From Tardiphaga sp. 709 (GTDB lineage: Bacteria; Pseudomonadota; Alphaproteobacteria; Rhizobiales; Xanthobacteraceae): 64,000 nt of DNA. The DNA lies in assembly GCF_032401055.1 (NCBI RefSeq), contig NZ_CP135529.1, forward strand, positions 3,780,501 to 3,844,500. The letters are read 5' to 3'. The translations under genes and the position numbers were made by a program. Positions 37,419 to 46,857 of the stretch are shown here, one piece after another; positions within the stretch are counted from its first letter, which is position 1, and every line of letters starts with the position of its first letter. A model generated the notes under the pieces. That model was not told the DNA's origin. It did no database searches and was given only the letters and a program-made list of their open reading frames with translations.

Positions 37419-38207
37419 ATGGAAGCGTTCGTAGATATCGACGGCGTCACGCTCAAATACCGTGGCGCCTCGGGTGACATTGTCGCGCTCCAGGATGCGA
37501 CGCTCAAAGTCCAGCGCGGCGAATTCGCCGCGGTGGTCGGTCCCTCCGGCTGCGGCAAGTCCACCTTGATGCGGCTCGTCACCGGCCTGCACAAGCCGAC
37601 GGCTGGCACCATCGCCATCGACGGTAAACAAGTGACGGGACCGGTGAAGATGGCCGGCATGGCGTTCCAGAACGCCAATATGCTGCCGTGGCGCAAGGTC
37701 ATCGACAATGTCCTGCTGCCGTTGGAAATCGTTGAGCCACATCGCTCGCAGTTCCGATCGAAGAAGGCCGAGTTCCGCGCCAAGGCCGAGCAGTTGCTGG
37801 CCACGGTCGGTCTCGCCGGCTTCGGTGACCGCTATCCCTGGGAATTGTCCGGCGGCATGCAACAGCGCGTCTCGCTGTGTCGTTCGCTGATCCATGAGCC
37901 CGCGCTGCTGATGCTCGATGAACCATTCGCCGCCCTCGATGCGTTTACGCGCGAGGAACTGTGGTGCGTGTTGCGCGATCTGTGGCAGCGGCTAGGCTTC
38001 ACGGTGATACTGGTAACGCACGATCTGCGCGAAGCGGCGTTCCTTGCTGATAATATCTATGTCATGAGTGCGCGCCCCGGCCACATCGTCCAGGTCAAGC
38101 CGGTAGATTTCCCGCGCCCGCGCGATCTGCAAGTTACGTATGAGAAGGAATTCGGCGACATCGTGATGGAGCTGCGCATGAAGATCGCACAGGTGCGCCA
38201 GTCATGA
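37419..38207 (+). CDS. ABC transporter ATP-binding protein (SsuB/TauB type)
   Basis: 262 aa. Walker A GPSGCGKST at residues 41-49, signature LSGGMQQRVSLCRSL near residue 147, Walker B LLMLDEPFAALDAF near 168, and the H-loop VTHDLREAAFLAD. The sequence belongs to the nitrate/sulfonate/taurine importer ATPases. Sandwiched between its binding protein (30 bases upstream) and permease (start overlapping by 4 bases). Confidence 0.93.
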   Translation: MEAFVDIDGVTLKYRGASGDIVALQDATLKVQRGEFAAVVGPSGCGKSTLMRLVTGLHKPTAGTIAIDGKQVTGPVKMAGMAFQNANMLPWRKVIDNVLLPLEIVEPHRSQFRSKKAEFRAKAEQLLATVGLAGFGDRYPWELSGGMQQRVSLCRSLIHEPALLMLDEPFAALDAFTREELWCVLRDLWQRLGFTVILVTHDLREAAFLADNIYVMSARPGHIVQVKPVDFPRPRDLQVTYEKEFGDIVMELRMKIAQVRQS

Positions 38208-38977
38208 ACCCGCGGACACTCGAAAAGCTCTCGCCCTGGCTCTTCACCATTGCCATTTTCCTGGTCTGGGAGCTGGCCTGCATCGTCTTCAAGGTCAACA
38301 CGTCGGTATTGCAGCCGCCGTCAGCCGCCTTTGCGGCGATGTTCAAACTCTGGCGGGTGTTTCTCTATCACTCCTGGGTCACGCTCTGGGTGACCATGGT
38401 CGGATTTGCCCTGGCCGTGGGCTTCGGCATCATTCTCGGCCTCGTGGTGGGGTGGTCGCGGGCGATCTATCGCGGGCTCTATCCGGTGATGATCGGCTTC
38501 AACACGATCCCGAAGGTCGCCATTGTGCCGCTGCTGATCCTGTGGTTCGGCATCGGCGAAGTGCCGGCGATCGTCACCGCCTTCCTGATTTCGTTCTTTC
38601 CGATTGTGGTCAATATCGCCACCGGTCTGGCGACAACCGAGCCGGAACTCGAGGATGTGTTGCGGGCACTCGGCGCCGGCAAGCTCGACATCATGCTCAA
38701 GGTCGGCATTCCGCGTGCGCTGCCATATTTCTTCGGCTCGCTGAAGATCGCCATCACGCTGGCTTTCGTCGGCACGGTGGTATCGGAGACGCTCGGCGCC
38801 AATGCCGGGCTCGGCTACCTGATTGCGCTGGAGGGCGCCAGCTTCCGCATGGCGAATGTCTACGCCGCCTTGCTGCTGCTCGCCTTCGAAGGCGTGCTCA
38901 TGTACGCGGTGTTCGCGGGGATCGAGCAGCATTTCACCAAATGGGCCTTCCGGTCGCAAATGAGCGCGGCCGGCTAA
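38204..38977 (+). CDS. ABC transporter permease (SsuC type)
   Basis: 257 aa, overlapping the ATPase stop in ATGA. About six transmembrane helices; the EAA coupling loop lies in EPELEDVLRALGAGKLDIMLKVGIPRALPYFF, as in BPD_transp_1 permeases of nitrate, sulfonate and taurine importers. NTIPKVAIVPLLILWFGIGE is the family signature. Completes a three-gene importer. Confidence 0.93.
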   Translation: MNPRTLEKLSPWLFTIAIFLVWELACIVFKVNTSVLQPPSAAFAAMFKLWRVFLYHSWVTLWVTMVGFALAVGFGIILGLVVGWSRAIYRGLYPVMIGFNTIPKVAIVPLLILWFGIGEVPAIVTAFLISFFPIVVNIATGLATTEPELEDVLRALGAGKLDIMLKVGIPRALPYFFGSLKIAITLAFVGTVVSETLGANAGLGYLIALEGASFRMANVYAALLLLAFEGVLMYAVFAGIEQHFTKWAFRSQMSAAG

Positions 38978-39076
38978 CGCCACAGGACTTCCTCCCGGCC
39001 ACGGTGGGTTCCCGCCCGCGGAGCGGTTGGTGAGACACCGCCCTTGCGCTAGACTGCAGGGAGTCGGGCAGGTGCT

Positions 39077-41206
39077 GTGAAGACCGAACACCAAAATTCG
39101 TTGAGAACGCTGCAATGGATGATGGCCGCTTCGCTGGCGCTTCCGCTTGCACTGTTTCTGTTCGCGGCGGCGACGTCGTGGGTGTCGACGCGCGAGATCG
39201 CCGACCGAGAGATCGAGCGCGCGCTCGATGTGGCGCACGAACACGCTTTAAAGGTGTTCGAGACGATCGACCGCAGCCTGTCCGAAATGAACGAGATCGT
39301 ACGCGGCAAATCCGACGACGAGCTGCGTGCGCAATCGGACCAGATGGCGGGCCGGCTAAAGCAGCTCACCGATGCGTTGCCGCAGTTGAAGTCGGTCTGG
39401 GTGTTCGACAATAAAGGCCGCGCGCTGGTCAATAGTCTGGATCTGACGCTGCCGGATCTCGATTTCTCTGATCGCGATTACTACAGGATCCATATCGCAG
39501 GTGATGCCGGCACGTTCATCGGTCAATCGTTGTTGCCGCGCCCGCCCTATCAGGGCGCGCCGTTCTTTGGCGTGAGCCGTAGGCGGGTCTCGGCCGATGG
39601 CAGCTTCACCGGTGTGGTGCAGGCCTCTGTCTTTCCGGAATATTTTGATCGTTTCTATGCGCGCATCGGCCACGATGCCGGGAGCTTCTTTGCGCTTGGT
39701 CTCACCGATGGTTCGATCCTGGCACGTTATCCGCAGCTCGACCGTGAGGTGCGGCTCGACCCCAAGGGGCCCGTGGGCCGCACATTGTCGGCCCATCCTG
39801 TTGGAGGATTGGTCACGCTTGTCTCGCCCGGCGACAATGTCGAGCGCCGTATCGGCTATCAGCAGCTCGCCGGCTATCCGGTCTATGTCGCGGCAGGTCT
39901 TGAAACTTCAGCGATCCGTGCGCGCTGGCTGCGCAACATCAGCTATCATCTGATCTTCGGTGTTCCTGCGACGGCATTGCTATTCCTATTACTGGTATTC
40001 GCGATCCGTCGCACCCGCCGGCTCAATTTCGAAGCGATGAAGCGGCGCGAGGCTGAAGAAGCGCTGAAACATGGCCAGCGGCTGGAAGCGCTCGGGCAGT
40101 TAACCGGCGGCGTTGCGCATGACTTCAACAATCTGCTCACCGTGATCCGTTCGTCAGTCGATTTGCTGCAACGGCCCGATCTCTCGCCGGATCGTCGTGC
40201 ACGCTACATTGCGGCGATCTCCGAAACAGTAAATCGCGCCGCCAAGCTGACGGCGCAATTGCTGGCTTTTGCGCGGCGCCAGGCGCTGAAGCCTGAAGTG
40301 TTCGATGTCGGCCAATGCGTGCATTCGGTGAGCGAGATTATCGGCACGCTGACGGGGGCACCCATCGAAATTATGACCCATGTGCCCGATGAGGCGTTGT
40401 TCGTGGATGCTGATATCGGTCAGTTCGAAACCGCGTTGATCAACATCGCGGTTAACGCGCGCGATGCCATGGCGGGCGAGGGTCGGCTGACGATCGCTGT
40501 CAGCGCGGCAGAGCAAATCCCTGTTGCGCTCGCCCTGAGGTCTGACGGCTATGTGGCGATCTCAGTATCCGACACCGGCGCCGGTATTCCTGCCGATCAG
40601 TTCGAGCACATCTTCGAGCCATTCTATACGACCAAGGAGGTCGGGCAGGGCACTGGCCTCGGACTTTCGCAGGTGTTTGGCTTTGCCAAACAATCCGGCG
40701 GTGAGGTCATGGTCGCCAGCGAAGTCGGCAAGGGCAGCACTTTCACGCTCTATCTGCCGCGCGTCTCCGGCGATAGCATCGCGCCGGCGCTGTCGGCAAG
40801 CGAAGCGCCCGTTGTCGATGGCCACGGCATGTCGGTCCTGGTGGTGGAAGACAATCGCGACGTCGGCATTTTTGCGACTGATGTGTTGCGCGAGCTTGGC
40901 TACACCACCGTGCTGCGGCCGAACGCTCAGGAAGCGCTCGCCGAACTCGCCCGCCACGCCACGCACTACGACGTGGTATTCTCGGATGTGGTGATGCCTG
41001 GGATGACCGGCATCGAACTGGCGCAGGAGATTCGAAAACTCTACTCGGACTTGCCGGTGGTGCTGACCTCCGGCTACAGCCATGTCCTTGCGCAAAACGG
41101 CACCTTCGGGTTCGAGCTGTTGCATAAACCTTACTCGGTCGAGCAATTGTCGCGTGTACTCAGCAAGGCCGGCACCTGGCGCAAGGCCCGGCGCGAGGCC
41201 GTTTGA
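39077..41206 (+). CDS. hybrid sensor histidine kinase/response regulator
   Basis: 709 aa, GTG start. A first transmembrane segment (residues about 14-35) and a second near 290-310 enclose a periplasmic dCache-like sensor domain (residues 36-290, with FSDRDYYRIHIAGDAGTFIGQS typical of such sensors). HisKA-type region LTGGVAHDFNNLLTVI with phospho-His348, HATPase NIAVNARDAM, VSDTGAGIPADQF and GQGTGLGLSQVFGF, then a receiver domain from about residue 585 with phospho-Asp637 in FSDVVMPGMTGIELA. No output or transcription factor gene is adjacent. Confidence 0.9.
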   Translation: MKTEHQNSLRTLQWMMAASLALPLALFLFAAATSWVSTREIADREIERALDVAHEHALKVFETIDRSLSEMNEIVRGKSDDELRAQSDQMAGRLKQLTDALPQLKSVWVFDNKGRALVNSLDLTLPDLDFSDRDYYRIHIAGDAGTFIGQSLLPRPPYQGAPFFGVSRRRVSADGSFTGVVQASVFPEYFDRFYARIGHDAGSFFALGLTDGSILARYPQLDREVRLDPKGPVGRTLSAHPVGGLVTLVSPGDNVERRIGYQQLAGYPVYVAAGLETSAIRARWLRNISYHLIFGVPATALLFLLLVFAIRRTRRLNFEAMKRREAEEALKHGQRLEALGQLTGGVAHDFNNLLTVIRSSVDLLQRPDLSPDRRARYIAAISETVNRAAKLTAQLLAFARRQALKPEVFDVGQCVHSVSEIIGTLTGAPIEIMTHVPDEALFVDADIGQFETALINIAVNARDAMAGEGRLTIAVSAAEQIPVALALRSDGYVAISVSDTGAGIPADQFEHIFEPFYTTKEVGQGTGLGLSQVFGFAKQSGGEVMVASEVGKGSTFTLYLPRVSGDSIAPALSASEAPVVDGHGMSVLVVEDNRDVGIFATDVLRELGYTTVLRPNAQEALAELARHATHYDVVFSDVVMPGMTGIELAQEIRKLYSDLPVVLTSGYSHVLAQNGTFGFELLHKPYSVEQLSRVLSKAGTWRKARREAV

Positions 41207-41257
41207 GCCGCTCGAGAACCTGAGGGAACCTTCTGATTTCCTTGGCGTTATCGCGCC

Positions 41258-43237
41258 ATGAACACGCAGTCCGTTAACGAATCCAAGCCCGCACCTGCAT
41301 CCGATGCGTCCGATGTGAAGGGGCCGATCGTCGGCGTCATTGGCGAAGACGGCAAGCATATCGAGCCGCCGCCGCCCGAAGTGGTGGAGCCCGATCCGGA
41401 TCTGACGCCGGAAGAGGCCGAGCAGGCGCGTAAGGACTATCTGCTGACCCGGTTCTGGATCAGCGCGCGGGGCTTCTGGGGCAAGTCGGGCGACAGACTC
41501 GCCTGGATGTTCTCGATCGGGCTCGTGCTGTTGATCGTTGGCAATGTCGCGTTTCAATACGGCATCAATGTCTGGAATCGCGCGATCTTCGATGCCATCG
41601 AGAAGCGTGATGCGGCCAGCGTGTTTCATCTCACCGGTGTGTTTTTTCCGCTGGCGATCGGCAGTGTGTTGCTCGGCGTCGCGCAGGTCTATGGCCGTAT
41701 GGGCATCCAGCGTCGCTGGCGCGCATGGCTGACCAATTCTGTGGTGTCGCGCTGGCTCACCAACGGTCGCTACTATCAGCTCAATCTTGTCGGTGGCGAT
41801 CACCAGAATCCCGAATATCGAATCGCCGAGGATCTGCGCATCGCGACCGACTCGCCGGTCGATTTCGTCTCCGGCGTCATTGCCGCGTTTCTCTCCGCCA
41901 CCACCTTCATCGTTGTGTTGTGGACGATCGGCGGTGCGCTGACGCTGACGGTCGGCGGCAGCGTCATCACCATTCCCGGCTTCCTCGTCATTGCCGCGAT
42001 CATCTATGCCGCCATCGCATCCGGTTCGATCATGGTGATCGGCCGCCGTTTCGTTCAGATCTCCGAAGACAAGAACCAGGCCGAGGCCGAGTATCGTTAT
42101 GCGCTCACCCGCGTGCGCGAGAACGGCGAGAGTATCGCGCTGCTCGGCGGCGAAGAGGAAGAGCGCGACGGGATCGACAAGACCTTCGGCAATGTCCTCA
42201 GGCAATGGGCGCGTCTCGCCGGACAGCATATGCGTACCACGTTGGTGTCGCAGGGCTCGAGCCTGATCGCGCCCGTCGTGCCGCTGCTGCTGTGCGCGCC
42301 AAAATTTCTTGACGGCAGCATGTCGCTCGGTCAGGTGATGCAGGCGGCGTCTGCGTTCACCATCGTGCAAAGCGCATTCGGCTGGCTGGTCGACAACTAT
42401 CCGCGCCTTGCCGACTGGAACGCCTGCGCGCGCCGCATCGCCTCACTGATGATGTCGCTGGATGGCCTCGAACGCGCCGAGCTTGGTGACGGTATCGGCC
42501 GTATCAAGCGCGGCGAAACGACGGATGAGACGATGCTGAGCCTGCATGATCTCTCCGTGACGCTCGACGACGGCACTGCCGTCGTCGGCGACGCCGAAGT
42601 GAAGATCGAGCCTGGTGAACGTCTGCTTGTCGCGGGCGAGTCCGGCACCGGCAAAAGCACGCTGGTGCGCGCCATTGCGGGCCTGTGGCCATGGGGTGGT
42701 GGCAGCGTCAATTTCCATCCCGACCGGCGGCTCTTCATGCTGCCGCAGAAGCCCTATGTGCCGTCAGGCACCTTGCGCCGCGCAGCCGCCTATCCCGCGG
42801 CGTCGGAGGACTGGACCGTCGAGCAGATCGGCGAGGCCCTCGACAAGGTCGGGCTCGGTCATCTCAAGGAGAAGATCGAGGAGGATGCGCCGTGGGACCA
42901 GACGCTGTCCGGCGGCGAGAAGCAGCGTCTCGCTTTCGCGCGGCTGTTTTTGCACCGCCCTGATATCATTGTGCTGGACGAAGCGACCTCGGCGCTGGAC
43001 GCGAAGAGCCAGGACAAGATGATGGAGCTGCTCACCAAGGAGCTGCCCAACGCCACGGTGGTATCTGTCGCGCATCGAGTCGAGCTTGAAGCCTTCCACA
43101 GCCGCAAGATCGTGCTGGAGCGCCGCAAGGGCGGCGCCAAGCTGGTCAGCGACATCGATCTCATCCCGCGTAAGGGTAAGCGCCGTCTGCTCGGCCGCTT
43201 CCTGCGCCATCGCAAGCCGGCCAGGAGCGCGGCGTGA
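41258..43237 (+). CDS. SbmA/BacA-type transporter fused to ABC ATPase (BclA/YddA-like)
   Basis: 659 aa. An acidic, Pro-rich cytoplasmic N-terminus (residues 1-60) leads to a membrane domain with SbmA/BacA features: FQYGINVWNRAIFDAIEKRDAASV, RRWRAWLTNSVVSRWLTNGRYYQL and NPEYRIAEDLRIATDSPVDF. The C-terminal ATPase has Walker A GESGTGKST, signature LSGGEKQRLAFARLF and Walker B IIVLDEATSALDA. This fusion is the layout of BclA, needed by Bradyrhizobium for uptake of plant nodule peptides. Unlike plain BacA, energy would come from ATP. Whether this copy serves peptides, or cobalamin and other bulky compounds as in other family members, is open. Confidence 0.87.
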   Translation: MNTQSVNESKPAPASDASDVKGPIVGVIGEDGKHIEPPPPEVVEPDPDLTPEEAEQARKDYLLTRFWISARGFWGKSGDRLAWMFSIGLVLLIVGNVAFQYGINVWNRAIFDAIEKRDAASVFHLTGVFFPLAIGSVLLGVAQVYGRMGIQRRWRAWLTNSVVSRWLTNGRYYQLNLVGGDHQNPEYRIAEDLRIATDSPVDFVSGVIAAFLSATTFIVVLWTIGGALTLTVGGSVITIPGFLVIAAIIYAAIASGSIMVIGRRFVQISEDKNQAEAEYRYALTRVRENGESIALLGGEEEERDGIDKTFGNVLRQWARLAGQHMRTTLVSQGSSLIAPVVPLLLCAPKFLDGSMSLGQVMQAASAFTIVQSAFGWLVDNYPRLADWNACARRIASLMMSLDGLERAELGDGIGRIKRGETTDETMLSLHDLSVTLDDGTAVVGDAEVKIEPGERLLVAGESGTGKSTLVRAIAGLWPWGGGSVNFHPDRRLFMLPQKPYVPSGTLRRAAAYPAASEDWTVEQIGEALDKVGLGHLKEKIEEDAPWDQTLSGGEKQRLAFARLFLHRPDIIVLDEATSALDAKSQDKMMELLTKELPNATVVSVAHRVELEAFHSRKIVLERRKGGAKLVSDIDLIPRKGKRRLLGRFLRHRKPARSAA

Positions 43238-43274
43238 CACCATGCGCTATGAGGCGCTTGCTGCGTGTTTCGAC

Positions 43275-43661
43275 TTAGAAGAAGTTGATCTTCAGCGCCG
43301 GCGACAGGAAGATCGCGATATTGGCGAAGAGGCCGCCGGCATAGGCGGCGGAGCGCAGCGACGATTTATCCGCGATGTACAGCAGCGCGTGCGCAATCCG
43401 AAACGCGAGATAGAGGGCGGCCAGCACGCTCACGGTCGTCGCCGATGCGCCAAAGTTCAGTGCTGCGACGACCGAAACGGCGTAGAACGGGAAGCTCTCG
43501 AAGGCATTCTGATGCGCGGCATAGGCGCGGCGCTTGGCGCCTGAAAGGTTCTCGGCGCTGTCGCGTGGTGCGCTGTTATCGCGCGATCCCGCTTTGGCAT
43601 AACTAATAATAATCAGCGGTAGCAGTGCAGCAATCAAAATGCTCCAATAGGCGAACGGCAT
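43275..43661 (-). CDS. MAPEG family membrane protein
   Basis: 128 aa from the ATG at 43661, preceded by GGGGGA. Four hydrophobic helices. The central AAHQNAFESFPFYAVSVVAAL carries the glutathione-binding AxQxNxxE-type residues of the MAPEG superfamily, and AFRIAHALLYIADKSSLRSAAYAGGLF is the fourth-helix pattern. Eukaryotic members conjugate glutathione to lipophilic electrophiles or make eicosanoids; bacterial ones are uncharacterised. Convergent with the SbmA-like transporter gene. Confidence 0.85.
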   Translation of the reverse strand: MPFAYWSILIAALLPLIIISYAKAGSRDNSAPRDSAENLSGAKRRAYAAHQNAFESFPFYAVSVVAALNFGASATTVSVLAALYLAFRIAHALLYIADKSSLRSAAYAGGLFANIAIFLSPALKINFF

Positions 43662-43808
43662 CGAATCCCCCAGATGAAATAGTATGGCCAAACTGCGTCT
43701 TGATGAGCGGTTCCTGTTCCGCTGTCAAACTCGCCTTCATCCGGCCCGTTGTCGCGGAACATCGTATCGATCGAGCCGTTGTCAGTTCGACCCCAAGGGA
43801 GACAGATG

Positions 43809-44294
43809 ATGGCCAATGACAATACCCGCGATATCGAGCGTGCCTGGGAATTGATGAAGAAGATCGGCTTTGCCATGCTGGTGACGCATGATGGCGACAA
43901 GCTGCGAGCGCGCCCGATGGCTGCCTACGTGGATCGCGAAGCCGATGCGGTCTACTTCCTCAGCGATGTGCGCAGACACAAGGATGATGAGATCAAGCGC
44001 AATCCGAACGTGAATCTTTCTTTCGCAGATGCGAGCGATCAGAAGTATGTGTCGGTGAGCGGCACGGCTGCCGTCTCGAACGATCGCGCCAAGATCAAGG
44101 AGCTGTTCACCACCTCCGCAAAGGCGTGGTGGGACAGCGCTCAAGATCCGAATATTCGCGTGCTGAAGTTCACGCCTGACGATGCCGAATTCTGGGACTC
44201 GCCGGGCACTGTGATCAGCTATGTGAAGATGGCCGCTGCGGCTGTGACTGGTACGCGTCCGGACATCGGCACCAACCGTAAGGTCGCAATCTAG
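43809..44294 (+). CDS. PPOX-fold general stress protein (pyridoxamine oxidase-like)
   Basis: 161 aa from the ATG at 43809, 7 bases after AGGGAG; the ATG at 43806 is an alternative. Split-barrel flavin-binding fold: AWELMKKIGFAMLVTHDGDKLRARPMAAYVD and AVYFLSDVRRHKDDEIKRNPNVNLSFADASDQKYVSVSGTA match the GSP26/YzzA-type PPOX proteins. Such proteins bind FMN, FAD or heme-like cofactors, and their roles are mostly unknown. A proline-rich small gene follows with no gap. Confidence 0.87.
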   Translation: MANDNTRDIERAWELMKKIGFAMLVTHDGDKLRARPMAAYVDREADAVYFLSDVRRHKDDEIKRNPNVNLSFADASDQKYVSVSGTAAVSNDRAKIKELFTTSAKAWWDSAQDPNIRVLKFTPDDAEFWDSPGTVISYVKMAAAAVTGTRPDIGTNRKVAI

Positions 44295-44534
44295 ATGCCT
44301 AAAGACGATTCACCCGGCATCGATCCCGTCGAGGATCCGCCGATCAAGCCCGGTCAACCCTCCGAACCGCCGCAGGAGAGCCCGCCGGGCAATCCGCGGC
44401 CCGAGGTACCGCCGCCGGTGCGCGACCCCGGTGAGCCGTCGCGACCCGAAGAGCTACCTGGAGATGTGCCTGATGAGATGCCGGTTCCAAATCCTGATAT
44501 CAATCCGGGTCAACGGCCGCCTGCAGTGATGTAG
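44295..44534 (+). CDS. small proline-rich protein
   Basis: 79 aa, of which about a third are Pro. It begins directly after the stop codon of the PPOX gene, so it is translationally coupled to it or read from the same transcript. Composed of short P-x-E/D/R-P repeats with no hydrophobic stretch, hence likely disordered and cytoplasmic. No function can be suggested. Frame and codon use look genuine. Confidence 0.65.
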   Translation: MPKDDSPGIDPVEDPPIKPGQPSEPPQESPPGNPRPEVPPPVRDPGEPSRPEELPGDVPDEMPVPNPDINPGQRPPAVM

Positions 44535-44548
44535 CGAACTACAGATCG

Positions 44549-44588
44549 ATGGCCTGAACGCGCAATGAACAAAGCGCGTTTAGGCCAT
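44549..44588 (+). terminator. 15-base hairpin after the proline-rich gene
   Basis: ATGGCCTGAACGCGC at 44549-44563 pairs with GCGCGTTTAGGCCAT at 44574-44588 with one G-T pair and a ten-base loop. It is not followed by a T run, so it may be a transcript-protecting stem or an operator rather than an intrinsic terminator. It lies between the Pro-rich gene and the OmpA-family gene. Confidence 0.5.
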
Positions 44589-44732
44589 TGTCGTGTCGAA
44601 AATAAAAACGAATTTGCATTTGCCTGTCGCCACATTCCGGCCCAATGCATATCAGTTGATCAATGTGCCGATTTGTTCGGCCGACAAAAATCAGTTTGTT
44701 GAAGATCTTTATCCGGGGGCCCAAGGTCTATC

Positions 44733-46774
44733 ATGACAAAACTTCGTCTCGTATTACTGGCCACGACGACGCTCGGCGTTGCGCATATCGCAGCGACCGC
44801 TGCTTATGCGTCGAATGTCGATGCGCCGATCGTGCTCGCGCAGGCCGCACCTTCTGCGCCTGAAGGTGAGCCCAAGGCTCCCCCGAAGGCACCACCCAAG
44901 GCTCCGCCAGCTGCTGCGCCTCCCGCCGCTGCGCCGCCGGCCGCACGCCCTGCGGCGCCGCCGCCGCCACCACCGGCTCCCCCTGCTGCGCGTCCCGCGC
45001 CTCCGGCACCTCCTGCTGCGCCGCCGCCTGCGGCTGCACCTCCGCGCCCGGCACCCCCGCCACCCCCGCCACCTGCGGCCGCTCCGCCGCCGCGCCCAAC
45101 TCCGCCGCCGGCTCCCGTCGCGCCTCCGGCCCCGCGTGCCGCACCTCCAGCGCCCACCGTTGCGCCTGTAGCTCCGTCCGCGCCAACGCCGCCCGCTGCG
45201 CGTCCCGAACGTCGCGAGCCCGGCGAAGGACGTCCTGAGCGCCGTGAACCCGGTGCAACGCCGCCGGCCGGCGCACGTCCCGCGCCTGCAACGCCACCAG
45301 CCGCGGCGCCAGCGACACCGCCTGCAGCAACTCCGCCTGCCGCGCGGCAGGCTCCTGCTGCTGCGCCGCCACCGGCTCCAACACCGGCGACGCCGCCAGC
45401 GGCTGCGACTCCCCTGCGGCAACGCCTCCTGCTGCAGCACCGGCGCCGTCGGCAGCTCCGGCTGCATCTGGCACACCGCCTGCTGCGGGTGCGCCTCCGT
45501 CTGGTCGCCCCGGTGGCCCTGATGGGCGTGGTCCTGACGGACGAGGTTCGGATGGCCGCCGTGGTCCTCCTGGTGGTCCGGGCGCAGGCGCGCCCGGTGC
45601 ACCCGGCACGCCGCCCAACGCTGCTGCGCCCGGTGTCGCGCCGAACGCTACGGCACCCGCCGCTGCGCCGCCCACGAGCACTGCTGCACCTCTCGTGGTT
45701 GCCCCCGGTGGCGGCAACATCAAGGTCGTGCAGCCGCCCGCACCGACCGTGACGGCACCGATCCCTCAGGCGCCGCCGCCGGCAGCGGCGCTGACGCCGA
45801 TCGCACCAGGCGCTGCCCCCCAAGGGCCGCGCAACATGGGCGATTTCCGCGGCCAGCGCAGCGAGCGCCAGGAAGGCGGTCGCACGATCATCACCGAGCC
45901 TGGACGCATCATCGTGCAGGATCCGAGCGGTCAGTCGTTCATCCGCCACAACGAGGTCGATCGCTTCCGCTACGGCGCGCGTGACATCCGTACGGATCGG
46001 GTCGGCGGCGAGGACCGGACCATCGTGATCCGTCCCGACGGTTCGCAGATCATCACGGTGGTCGGCCGCGACGGCCAGCTGCTGCGACGTATCCGCAGGG
46101 ATCGTGAGGGACGCGAGATCATCATCATCGATAACTCGTTCCGCGGTCCGCGTGGCCCCGGCGGTCCGGGTGGACTCGGCTTCTATGTCGATCTGCCGCC
46201 GCCGATGATCCGGATTCCGCAGAACCGTTACATCGTCGATTACGATCAGGCCTCGCCCGATCTGGTCTACGACACGCTGATCGCGCCTCCGGTGGATCGC
46301 ATCGAGCGCCGCTATACGCTCGATGAAATCCGCTACAGCCCGATGGTGCGCCAGCGCATGCCGTCGATCGATCTGGACTCGATCAACTTCGAGCTAGGCT
46401 CGTGGGATATCCCGCCGGATCAGGCCTCGAAGCTGCAGGTGATCGCGGATGGTCTGAACCGGGCGATCTCGCGCAACCCGCGCGCGGTGTTCCTGATCGA
46501 GGGACACACCGATGCGGTTGGCTCCGATGTCGACAATCTGTCGCTGTCGGATCGCCGCGCGCAGTCGGCGGCTGAATTGCTCACCCAGCAATTCCAGGTG
46601 CCGGCAGAAAACCTGACGTCGCAGGGTTATGGCGAGCAGTATCTAAAGATCCAGACCGACGGTCCGGAGCGTCAGAACCGCCGCGTCACGATCCGCAATA
46701 TCACGCCGCTGCTCAATGGCGGTCAGGCGTCGCTGCCCCCGCCGCCTCCGGGCACGGCACCGCCGCGTCGCTGA
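44733..46774 (+). pseudogene. OmpA-family protein with long Pro/Ala-rich linker, frame broken at a C-run
   Basis: The start at 44733 gives a signal peptide (MTKLRLVLLATTTLGVAHIAATAAYAS). Residues 40-225 are almost pure Pro/Ala/Arg. At 45411-45414 the frame fails in a run of four C: reading on gives an Arg/Leu-rich out-of-frame tail to 45752, while a shift (equivalent to one missing C) restores Pro/Ala/Gly-rich text (GAPPSGRPGGPDGRGPDGRG) and the real C-terminus to 46774. That includes an OmpA peptidoglycan-binding domain: SINFELGSWDIPP, EGHTDAVGSDVDNLSLSDRRA and PERQNRRVTI. Restored product about 680 aa. The downstream part alone could start at the GTG at 45695. A homopolymer sequencing error is plausible; a genuine frameshift is possible. 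Confidence 0.8.
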
Positions 46775-46793
46775 GGCGAGTAGAAAATGAAAG

Positions 46794-46820
46794 TGGCCGG
46801 GAGCAGTCCCGGCCATTTTT
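46794..46820 (+). terminator. intrinsic terminator after the OmpA-family gene
   Basis: TGGCCGGGA, GCAG loop, TCCCGGCCA, TTTTT: a perfect 9-base stem with T run, 19 bases after the stop. Confidence 0.92.
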
Positions 46821-46857
46821 GTTTTCGTTGATTGTTGAAGCGCTGTCGTTGCGGTCT

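Noticed and set aside
40562-42370. Long open frame antisense to the histidine kinase and transporter genes
   Set aside because: Composition (Arg/His/Asp-rich) is that of a reverse-strand shadow in high-GC DNA and it spans two well-supported genes.
44804-45949. Gly/Ala-rich antisense frame over the OmpA-family linker
   Set aside because: Product of the complement of the Pro/Ala-rich repeat; low-complexity frames stay open on all strands here.
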